A DNA stretch of 64,000 bases from Physcomitrium patens (Eukaryota; Streptophyta; Bryopsida; Funariales; Funariaceae), in NCBI RefSeq assembly GCF_000002425.4, contig NC_037267.1, positions 8,502,180 through 8,566,179 on the forward strand. Reading direction: 5' to 3'. Below the pieces are notes generated by a model. It did not search any database. It was not told where the DNA came from and was given only the letters and a program-made list of their open reading frames with translations. The position numbers were made by a program, and so were the translations under genes. Shown here in pieces: positions 54,512 to 64,000 of this stretch (position 1 is the first letter of the stretch; each line of letters starts with the position of its first letter).

Positions 54512-55042
54512 ATGCCACGAATATATATAATTACTTAGATAAGAAGTACTAAGTAGAAATTAAATGTATGTAAATTTGATATTATCTTATAGCTTAGCTT
54601 CTTAGAAGCTTCAAAGATGCATATTTGACTTTATACATGTTTAAAGTCAATTATTAGATTAAAAACATGGCCAACAAATTAGCCATGTATTGTACATGTA
54701 AATAACTTATGGTACAAGCTAATGATGTAGTGTATATATAAGAAACTTATCTTATAAGTAAAGATACATGACTTGCAAATTGGACACATATAGGAGCTTT
54801 TATAGAGTATTGCCACATAGCTTCTACTTAGATAGTATATATGAAGGTAAGAGTGAAGCTTTCTTCATTCTTGTCATTGCCTTTCTAGTCTTTATTCTTA
54901 TTTTAATATTTTTTAGACTTCTTATCCTTGGCAATAATAATTTTAGTTTAATATTATACCATATTTGAGTGATTTTTTAGTCTTTTTGAATGGAACAAAA
55001 TTTTATTTATCTTTTAATTCTTTGAGATTCATGTCTTTAAAA
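54512..55042 (+). repeat. 3' LTR of the ancient 45012-55042 element
   Basis: Starts TGCCACGAATATATA after the polypurine tract and follows the young LTRs through the palindromes (54684-54698, 54846-54875) to an end near 55042. It is strongly diverged in sequence but keeps the order of parts. Confidence 0.75.
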
Positions 55043-55229
55043 TATTTGGGAGTTGTAATTTCTTCTTCATTTAACTAGTTGTTATAGATTCATACTGCAT
55101 TAGATTTGAATATGTGATGATTTATTTGAAGAGTTACTAAGCTCATATATATACATATCAAATTTTTACATCCTAAATTATCTATAAAATACTTTATGAG
55201 AAAAAAAAGCTACCATATATGATATCTCT

Positions 55230-56080
55230 TGATAGTTTGTGAAAATTTTCACAACATAGATCACATTTACATAAGACAACTCATTCTTCTTTATCTAAAA
55301 AGGCCTACAACCTCATATTAATTTTTTAAAAAAGAAAAAAAAATTATATTGAAAATCTTATAAAGAAAAAAATAATTTCTTAAATTCCAATCCTAAATTA
55401 AAAATATACTATGAAAAAATCCTAAAAAAAATCTTAAAGCATAATCTTGAAAAATGGTATGCTCTCTCTTTATTTACAAAGGTATTATAGCTGAATACTA
55501 ATTCTTTATGGAAAAAATGAAAGTTTTTTGGAAATATTATAAAAAAAAAAACAACTTCTTTAAATCTCAATTCTAAATTCAAAATAAACAATAAGAAAAT
55601 TTACTATAAAAAACCTTAAAAGAAAATTTCAAAGAAAATTCCTAAAAAGTGATTGATTTTCTTTATAATTAAAAAAACACTACAGCTTTATACTAATTTT
55701 TTCAAAGAAAATGAAAGAAATTTGTAAAGCTTGTAAAAAAAAAAAATTAAAAGAATTACAAATCAAAATTCTAAACATACTTTAAACAAATTCTAAAAAA
55801 ATCCTAAAGAAAAATCTTAAAAAATAATTGATTATCTTTTTATTCAAAAAGACTCCACAACTTTATACTATTTTTTCTTTAAGCAAGTGAGAGCTTAATA
55901 AAAAGCTTATATAGAGGCAAAAAACTTTTCAAAATTTCAAACCAAAATACTAAACATACTCTTTTTTAAGCAAGTAAGAGCTTTTTGAAAAGCTTACAAA
56001 GAGAGGTTCAACTCTTCAAAATTTCAAATTAAAATATTAAATATATAATAAAAAAAATTCTAAACAGTGGCTACCTATTC
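55230..56080. repeat. Worn tandem array, unit about 175-195 bp
   Basis: A landmark like CTACA(A/G)CTTTATACTAATTTTTT recurs near 55314, 55495, 55690 and 55865 (spacing 181, 195, 175), with a truncated unit after 55950. Within each unit come AAATCTTA..AAGAAAAAAA, then AATTC(T/C)AAA..ATACT, then AATCCTAAA. Units are heavily diverged. Confidence 0.6.
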
Positions 56081-57020
56081 CTAAGAAAAGAAAGCTCAAT
56101 CAAAAGAAAAGAAGAAAGTGGTTCAAAAGTCAATATTAGCCTATGTCACTCCACCTTAGCCTATATTTTTTTACTCCAATACCATAATATTCCATCTCAA
56201 GCTTATTTTAACCTATTTTAATTTATATCTATAATTATCTTTTATTTATTTTTAATCTTCTTCATCTTTTTTTTCTTTTTTTTTAATATTTTTTATTACA
56301 AATCAAATTCTTATAATATTTTATATTATTTTTATATATTATACCACTTTTCAACATAATAGTAGCATTGTCAATGTTGATCTTATCTTCCTACTTGTTG
56401 CTTTGAGTACTTTTATTGTTGTTTTATTTATTCTTCAAATACCTTCTCAAAATAAACATGTAAAAGAAAGTTCAAATACAGGGAAAGTCTATCCACATTA
56501 ATTTATACATTAGGATCATACAATTAATTATCTGCTGATCTATTAAAAACACGAAGAATGCTACAATGCCTTCTATATTCTATCAATTCATTTTTTAACA
56601 AATAAAATATTATAATTGATATATCTATCTTACTTATTCATTTTTTCTTCTCTTTTCCAAACTTATAACAACACTATGTAATATTACACTATCTTAAAAG
56701 ATTACATAAAATATTCCATAATCAAATTATTAAAATTTTCCAAAAATAACTATAATTCTCAGTAATCTGCTTCACACAATTTCAGACTCTACAGACTTCT
56801 TCTTATGGAATACTCTCAACTGTCAATAATGAATGTATTATAATTCTTCCATTCATATCCATACTTCACAAACATCTTTAATTATCAACTTTCTAATTCT
56901 CCACTTATAATTCAACACACAATAAATTCAATTTCTCATTTGACATCATATAAATCAAATCTTTTTTTTATTACAAAATTTCATTTCATATTATTCAAAA
57001 TCTATCCATTATCCTTCTTC

Positions 57021-57055
<35 letters not shown>

Positions 57056-57370
57056 TGGTACTAAGCTTATTCTAGCTTATCACTATCACAATCTGGCCTT
57101 TTTATTTCTTCTTCAATTGATTTATGTTTACTCCAAAACAGAGATTCCAACCAATATTTTTTACTTAACCACTTTTTTTGACTAAATCATCCATCCTACG
57201 TCCTGAATTGACTATCCTATGGATGATTAAATAATTTTACTAATATCTAACTAATGTCTTATAGAAATCAATTTGTACCCATTTTACATAGTCTTGCTAT
57301 TAACTATGTATATCCTTGCAAACATAGAATTGGTAAAAAAAACTTCTTCAATGAATCCTTACAAAATTTC
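56081..57370. other. AT-rich DNA without recognisable genes
   Basis: Pyrimidine-rich on the plus strand, with a poly(A) run at about 57025-57050. No supported frame. Confidence 0.5.
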
Positions 57371-58380
57371 TATCCTTCTGGCTTGCTGGATTGATCAATT
57401 TCAACAATTTTCATAGGTGGTTTCATTGATTTTGGTTCTAAGGATAAGTCCTCATCCTCTTTTGATACTTCCATGAGCTTTTTCTTCAATTGGATTAATA
57501 ACTCTTCATTATATGCTCCTAATTCATAAACTTGACCCTCCAATTATAAAAACTTGACATCTTTGGCTTCCAAATAGTACTATTGTAGCTTCAAGTTTTT
57601 TTCCAATTCATTAATTATTAAAACTCATAGGGAAAAAATCTATGACTTACCAATACTCGCTAAATCACCCTCTAATTTTGTCACTACAACTTTCAAAGTT
57701 CCAATTTTTATCCGTAACTTTTCTGTTTCAATTTTATACTAGTCACCTATTTTTTTTTTTTGTTTTAGTAATGTTGTCTTCTGTCTTTCGATTTTCAATT
57801 AACACTTTATATCTTCTCATTCCAAACTCTATATCCTGCAATTTTGTAATATTTCTTGCTTTTGATCTTCCAAGAGATGTTGAGTGTGTTTTTTTTTTTT
57901 TTGCTCAAGTTTTCTATTTCTCTCCAAATTTATGCTCTAATGGCAACTTGGATTCTACAAGATCCTAAATAATTTGATCATGTTCTTTAATTTGACAGCT
58001 TTGCTCCAATCTCTCTTTTTTGCTTACCTCCAATTGCTGCCTTGAATTTCTCTTCCCATCCAATTTACTCATTGTGAGCTATAATTGAAAAATCTAAGCC
58101 AATATGAATTCCTTGAGATTCATTCTTTTCGATATTCTACCTTATGAAAATACCAATTGGTTGATGTCCATCAAAATTGAAACTTCAATCTCCACTTCAA
58201 TTGTCAAACAAATTGGAACCCATTGTCATACTGTAAATACTTACAGTATATAAAAATTAGTTAAAACATATTATATGTTGATAAATCTAGATGTATGTTA
58301 GAGTGGCTAGTAGATTAAATTAAAAGGAGTTGATATAAGAAACTTTACTTTGTTTCTTTACTTCTTTTGATTTTGACATT

Positions 58381-58414
<34 letters not shown>

Positions 58415-60420
58415 ACCTAAATATTTAGTATGAAGCCTTGGAAGAAGGTAGAAACATAAGGATGAAAATCTAAACTAGTAGGAGGCTAATTAGGAGGGAT
58501 GAAAGCAAGGCATGGTCGGATGAAGACAAGGAATAGAGAATTTCATCCCTATTAGTCGAATACCATGCCCAATGGGCTTTGAGGAGGCTGCCCGCGACCT
58601 TAAGAAGGATTTCGGCGACTTCAAAGAAGGCATTCGGAGATTATAAGCTAGGATTGTACAGTTTAGGATTTGGGGTACAATTTGTGTACAAAAATTAAAG
58701 GATTTGGAGTTAGGGTGAAGAAGTTATAGCCGTTTGAAGTTAAGGTGTTTATTTAACATATACTATTACTCTTTTGAAGGTACGAGGAGTTTTATAGCAA
58801 TTTTTGAAGATTGGAAGGTGCACAGGAACGGCAATTTTAAGACCTACATCTTTTATAAAAGAATTATTGCTTTTGGAGTTCATATGAAGGAGTTGTATGG
58901 AGTTGAAGGCGGCACTTTCAAATCAAAAGCAGTAAGTAAGCAGGTTTATTTGTAGTAATGGTTGGAGTCATAACTTGAGTATTCGGATGAATTTTTGGCT
59001 CAAACTTTTTAGAGAATATAAATGTTTGTGTTAAAAAGTTATACATATAAATTTCGTGGCATTTGAGCTTATATTTTGTGAGATATGAGGAAAATCACAT
59101 GCGGATATATGAAGACAAGGGTTTGAAGCGACTGTTAGGATTTTTAAGATATCTCAAGATTTACAATGAATTTATAGTTGAAAATTGTTATAGAAGTTAA
59201 TAAGAATATATCAGTACTTCATGTAAAATTTGAGTTTGTTTGGACGGTCTGATTAGGAGATATAAGGTGTTGAAGTTCAAAAAAAACTCCTTATAAGGAT
59301 ATACAAGGTTTTAGAGGATTTTATCATATTTTGGATGTTGTTGGTTACTTGAGGCTTGTGTATTTGGTGTAATTGCTCAAAAAGAGAAAATTTATATATA
59401 AACTTAGAGCTTCCCTTATTTTCAAGCTTGATTGAATAATTAGTGACAGCCAGAAGCCCAGCGTTTTCTTAAGGCAAACTCTCTCTACCCTGACACCGCC
59501 TTAGTGTAATCATTGGTATAGCCTCCTATTCTAATGAATTACTTGATTCTTCAATTTTATGCACCACTACCTCTAGACTAGCTGTCAGTGCCATTAAATT
59601 CCAAATACATTGTTGAGGCACTAGAGAGGGTATATTTTTCTCCTTTATTGGCAATGTTTGACTCAACGTATATGCAATCATGGAATACACATAATTGAAG
59701 CAAAGCAAAGATACAATTTTTTTTTTTTTCTTGGCTCCCATCTTCTCATAGATTCTAGTTACTACAAAAGCTATCTAATTAAATATCATACCTTCAAGCA
59801 TTCCTATCATAACAAATAATAATTATTTCGATATGTATGTAGTATATTGATTCAAGCCTAACTGCTTCTAAATAAAATGCATCTATTCCATAAGCTCTAT
59901 TGTAAGTACCTATGCCGTTCGTCAACCTTGACTCTTCTCATATGCTGACATTCCACATTTGAAATAGCTTCTCAGTTTGAAATCACTAGATACTTCAACA
60001 CCCACCGCAAGCTCACTAATTGAGAGATGCAATACCTTTTGTAAGGTAGTCTCATTGATCCCAATAATACTCTCTTTGACAACACTTGAACCATCCTCTG
60101 GGTCATAATTTGCTATATACTCTTCCACCAATTCCACATTAATTAGCGGCGAGGTATCTGACCCTCCAAAAAACTGGTATAACTATACATTTTTAAAATC
60201 TCTTTGTCTTTTTGGAGACAAGCAGATTTTTAACTTCATTGATTTTATATTGGTAAGAACCACTAAGGACAATGACCCCAAATTACTCTTAGCTCTTATA
60301 TTTTGGCAACTTTCCTCTCTGTCCATAGCTCTCTTTATTCTTTCTATTGATATTGTAGAATACTTGCTTCTCACTCCTTGCTCGTACTAATACTACTTTC
60401 TTGCTTACTGAACTAAACCC
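57371..60420 (-). pseudogene. Unrecognised coding remnant with coiled-coil-like part, split by an insertion
   Basis: Minus-strand pieces that look like former protein: 60374-60183 (MRSKYSTISIERIKRAMD), 60137-59922 (MELVEEYIANYDPEDGSS, IIGINETTLQKVLHLSISEL), 59741-59526 (VPQQCIWNLMALTASLEVV), then, past the insertion, a charged heptad-like stretch between about 58075 and 57380 (ELLIQLKKKLMEVSKED). The INETTLQKVLHLS pattern recalls plant-mobile-domain or gag-like proteins encoded in plant repeats, but I cannot name the family. Low complexity and breaks suggest a dead repeat-borne gene rather than a host gene. Confidence 0.4.
58232..59512. mobile_element. 1.28-kb GC-richer insertion, possible solo LTR
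   Basis: Interrupts the minus-strand remnant. The left end reads TGTAAATACTTACAG and the right end AGTGTAATCA followed by TTGGTATAGCC, which resembles a worn tRNA-Met primer site. CATTG occurs at both edges (58221-58225 and 59511-59515). The centre (58560-58640) is much more GC-rich than the surroundings. Confidence 0.4.
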
Positions 60421-61020
60421 TACAATCCAATAATTTAACCCCAAACAACAATGTTCAAAATGCTAAAGAAAACTTTCACTAAATTCTTTGCTGCTAATCT
60501 TTTACTCAGGATTTGAATCAACAATCCCTAATTTAATTTATCCTAACTTCACTTTTGATTTTCTTGACTAATCGATATTAGGATCCAAAACCAACCATCA
60601 GCTATCTTTAATTCCTATCATACGCCTATGATTATATGTAATCTATCATTAAGAGAAAAGCCCTCTTCCTTCCAATTTTTGAAATATGTCGTGGATTTAT
60701 GTATAATAAAGCCATAATCAATTTTTGTTGAGACATATAATAAATTGGATACCGAAAAAATCTTCCAATTGAACTGAACCATTAAGAAAATATTTTATTA
60801 TGTAATGTGGTCCATGCCAACAGACTTGAAATTTTCTTGTAAAATTATGAAATTAACTATTATAAAAAAATACTAGAATATTATGCACAACAGATTTAGG
60901 ACATAATTTACTACCAAAATAACTCTTACGACAACGTTGTGTAGCTTCTATAGTCAAAAGAGCCATAGCCCTAACTTCATCTAATTTTTGCAATTGTGTA
61001 AATCAGTATTAAAGGGATTC
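60421..61020. other. AT-rich spacer before copy 3
   Basis: Nothing recognisable; possibly more of the minus-strand remnant at its left end. Confidence 0.5.
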
Positions 61021-61558
61021 TGTCACAGACATACTCAAGTAAGCTAGTAATTACATATACAAATAGGTCGAAGTAAGTAAAAGTAGGTAAAAATAAAATA
61101 ATTCTATAGTATTTAATAGACACTGCTTTATCTTCATAGGTATCTTTAATTGACTTTTTGGATTAGAAACGTGGTCAACAAGTTGGCCATGTGCCACACA
61201 TGTTGTTAGCTTGAAGACCAAGCTAACTATGTAGCCCACACGTAGAAAAACTTACCTTGTAAGTCAAGGCATGTATCCTACAAAGTCAACACATATTGGA
61301 GGTCCTATAGAACGTCGCCATGTAGTCCCTAGTTGGATAGTATCTATAGAGACAAGAGAGAAGCCTTCTTCACTCTTGTCAACTCCTTTCTTGCTTCCAG
61401 TCTAGTTTCAGGGGTCTCTAGTTTTTCTTGTCTTTTGACAATAGCCATTCCAGTTTTTCTTTCAATATACATATTTATTTATTTATATTTCTTTATCTTT
61501 CTTTGAGTGAAGGCTCACTTGTCTGAATTGTTTTTTCATTGAGTTCTTGTCCTTGACA
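61021..61558 (+). repeat. 5' LTR of copy 3
   Basis: Starts TGTCACAGACATACTC and ends CTTGTCCTTGACA. 538 bp; it is shorter than the other LTRs because the block with the doubled GAAGCTTC is absent. Palindromes at 61188-61202, 61205-61227 and 61351-61380. Confidence 0.92.
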
Positions 61559-61568
61559 AATTAACAAG

Positions 61569-61593
61569 AGTACACCTACAATATCAGAGCTTT
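61569..61593 (+). other. Candidate primer binding site of copy 3, displaced from the LTR
   Basis: CAATATCAGAGC resembles the tRNA-Met site TGGTATCAGAGC but lies about 20 bases inside the LTR end instead of touching it. The same arrangement is in copies 1 and 2. Confidence 0.45.
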
Positions 61594-64000
61594 GTCTAAT
61601 CTTGATTAAAAGTGGATTACCTCTTTTTCTTGATAAGATATAAGCATATAAGAAGTTGCGGATTACCCTCTTCTAAACTGATATTGTCCTTAGTATTTTT
61701 TTTGTTCTCAAGTCCTCTCTTCTATTTGTCTTGAATGATATTAGACATCTTTTCTTTTCTAAGTATTATCATGACAGAACTTGTTGAAATGAAGAGTGCA
61801 ATGGCACAAATGGAAGAACAATTGAGAGAGTTAATGCTTGCCATGCATCAACTCAATTTACCACCACAAGGAGCAATAAGATTGGCAGGAAGTGAAGATA
61901 TAGAAATGGTTGGAGCTGCATCAACATCTGCACCAAACCATGTCCTTTCTCCTATAGTGGAACATCCTTCAAATGTTAGAGAACGAAGAATTGTCCTACT
62001 CGAGAAGTTTGATGGCACCATATCCAAGTTTCGAGGATTTATCAATCAAGTGCAACTTATGATTGAACTTCAACTCCAAAGCTATCCAACTCCAGGATCG
62101 CAAGTTAAATTCATTGGTAAGCTTCTTTCAAGTTCAGCACTATCGTGGTTTTCATCTTTTCTTAAACGATGAGATCCAATATTGGATAATCTAGAGGCTT
62201 TTTTGGTGGAGTTTCGATCCATATATGGAGAACATGATGCAATTCGTGTTGCAACCAATAAGATCCATATTTTATGACAAGGCAATCGATCGGTAACGTT
62301 ATATGCTTTACAATTTCGACAACTTGCAACTGATATCAAGTGAGATGATGCTGCACTTATTAGCCAATTTTTCTATGGATTACAATATGAGGTAAAAAAA
62401 TTAATGCTCAACTTACCTGATCTTCAAACATTGAGTCAAGCAATTAACTTTTCTATGAAGTGTGACAATCACCTTTTTGAATTTCGATCTGAGAACCGTA
62501 CAAGTGGACCTCAATGTTACTATAATTCAATGGCAACACCAACACCTCTTCAATACATATATTCGGAAGTAGAGGATATGCAAATTGATGTAGTACATTT
62601 CAAACCTCTTACTGAGGAAGAAAAGACTCGTCGTCGTCAAGAAGGATTATGTTTATATTGTGGAGAACCAAAGCACACTGCTCAACTTTGTCCAAAGAAA
62701 CAATGCAATCATAAAATGAGGAGTATGGCTATCAAAGAAGACAATATGTCAAAAAACAAGTTTGTCCAGCTACAATAGGGATTGTGCGGCTGGAACCTTG
62801 CACAACATCTAGTAAAGGTCCTATTCTCTCCTCAGATCCCTCTCCTTGTTTTACATTAAATGTTATTTTAGGACCTAAATATTACAAAGCCTCAGTCTTG
62901 TTAGATTCAAGAATCTCAGCATGTTTCTTAGATGAAGAATTTACTAAAAGACATAGCATATCTTTAGTAAAGAAAACTAAATCTATTCATATAGAAGTCA
63001 TAGATAGTTGTCCATTGTCTTCTGGAGATATTACTCATAAAATCCTTCCTATAGAAATAATAATCAATAGTCATAATAGCTTTGTAATATTTAATATCAT
63101 TAGATCTCCCTCTAATCCAATCATTTTAGGTTTATCGTGGTTAAAAAAATATAATCCTCAAATAGATTGGATTTTTTGAACTCTTACTTTCTTTAAAAGT
63201 ATAACTAACAGTGTAGTTAATCAAGTAAAAAGTCATAAGTCTAGTTCAATTAAATCCGTATTTATAGGTGTAAAAGCTTTCTTGCATGCTGCTGTGAAAG
63301 AATTACCATATAATATTTATGCCACACCTGTTTCTATTGGTGGAAAGACTTCAAGTGGCATTCCAACCCAATATCAAGGATTTCAAGATGTATTTAAAAA
63401 AAAAAAATGTGGATACACTCCTGGAACATTGTCCCTATGATTGCTCAATTGACCTTTAAGAAAGAGTACAACTGCCATTCGGACCAATCTACAATTTATC
63501 ACAAAATGAGTTGACTAAACTCGAGGAGTATATTGAAGAAAATCTAGCCAAGAATTTCATACGCCATTCTAAATCTCCGGCAAGAGTTCCAATTCTATTT
63601 GTGAAGAAAAAAGATGGATCATTACAGATGTGTGTTGATTATCAAGGACTCAACAAGATTACCATCAAGAACAGGTATCCACTACCTTTAATATCTGGAC
63701 TTCTTGATCAGCTGAATCAAGCTAAGATCTATACAAAAATAGATCTTCGGGGAGCATACAATCTAGTACGCATCAAAGAAAGAGATGAATGGAAGACTCT
63801 GATTCGAAGTACGTATGGACATTTTGAATACAACGTCATGCCTTTTGGACATACAAATGCACCAGCAGATTTTCAACATCTAATGAATGATATTTTTCGA
63901 GAGTTTTTGGACAATTTTGTGGTCTGTTATCTAGACAACATCTTGATCTATTCTAAGAATCTAGAAGAATATGAACTTCATGTTTGTTGTGTATTACAAA

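Larger units (their letters stand above)
45012..55042 (+). mobile_element. Ancient chromovirus, split by two later insertions
   Basis: 5' LTR: 45012-45119 (starts TGTCATATATATA) and, beyond the inserted copy 2, about 50947-51195. Then leader and gag (51430-51990), protease-like (52200-52320), chromodomain in two parts (52390-52496 and 53839-53950), the extra 3' region (54180-54495), polypurine tract AGAAAGGAGGATAA (54498-54511) and 3' LTR 54512-55042. Most of pol is gone. Flanks TATGT and TATTT match at 4 of 5 positions, a plausible worn target duplication. Heavily broken. Confidence 0.78.
61021..64000 (+). mobile_element. Ty3/gypsy chromovirus (copy 3), cut by the window edge
   Basis: 5' LTR 61021-61558, leader, gag (from 61771, MTELVEMKSAMAQMEEQL, with zinc knuckle LCLYCGEPKHTAQLCPKK near 62647-62700), protease (62784-63179) and reverse transcriptase up to the YLD box near 63929. 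Same family as copies 1 and 2 but opposite orientation. Broken at several points; the remainder lies outside the window. Confidence 0.93.

Overview
This looks like nuclear DNA of a land plant, most likely a moss of the Physcomitrium (Physcomitrella) type. That is inferred from three plant-like host genes with GT-AG introns (an ERD2 receptor, a membrane-anchored hexokinase and Ran) sitting in small GC-richer islands, separated by very AT-rich DNA full of chromodomain-bearing Ty3/gypsy retroelements. No tRNA, rRNA or CRISPR array was seen.

Layout. 1-4300: the first exon of a secreted protein (minus strand, cut by the window edge) lies divergent to a complete six-exon ERD2 gene. 4300-17830: AT-rich DNA and nested retroelement fossils; an old plus-strand element (about 7650-15720) is split by a different Ty3/gypsy element (9545-14870) whose LTRs carry heat-shock-element arrays. 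17830-22300: a nine-exon hexokinase on the minus strand, with a 207-bp tandem duplication starting at its stop codon. 22300-29810: AT-rich DNA, one unrecognised GC-richer island with a 50-bp tandem repeat, and scrambled retroelement pieces. 29813-36241: a near full-length minus-strand chromovirus with two 562-bp LTRs and a perfect 5-bp target duplication (CCACT). 38000-39750: an intronless Ran GTPase gene ending near an A-rich tract. 41050-42540: a Ty1/copia LTR plus gag fragment. 45012-55042: an ancient plus-strand element invaded by a younger minus-strand chromovirus (45120-50946) and by a second 1.34-kb insertion. 55300-56080: a worn tandem array with a unit of about 180 bp. 57370-60420: an unrecognised minus-strand coding remnant split by a 1.3-kb insertion. 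61021-64000: a third chromovirus copy on the plus strand, cut by the window edge.

The host genes do not form a pathway: ERD2 retrieves ER proteins from the Golgi, hexokinase phosphorylates or senses hexoses, and Ran drives nuclear transport. The most unusual signals lie in the retroelements: (i) heat-shock-element arrays in both LTRs of the 9545-14870 element; (ii) a stem-loop directly downstream of the LTR TATA box, and two more U3 palindromes, kept in young and ancient chromovirus copies; (iii) an extra coding-like region between the chromodomain and the polypurine tract; (iv) mosaic relationships among the three younger copies that point to gene conversion or recombination. All comparisons were made by eye; no alignment or database search was run.
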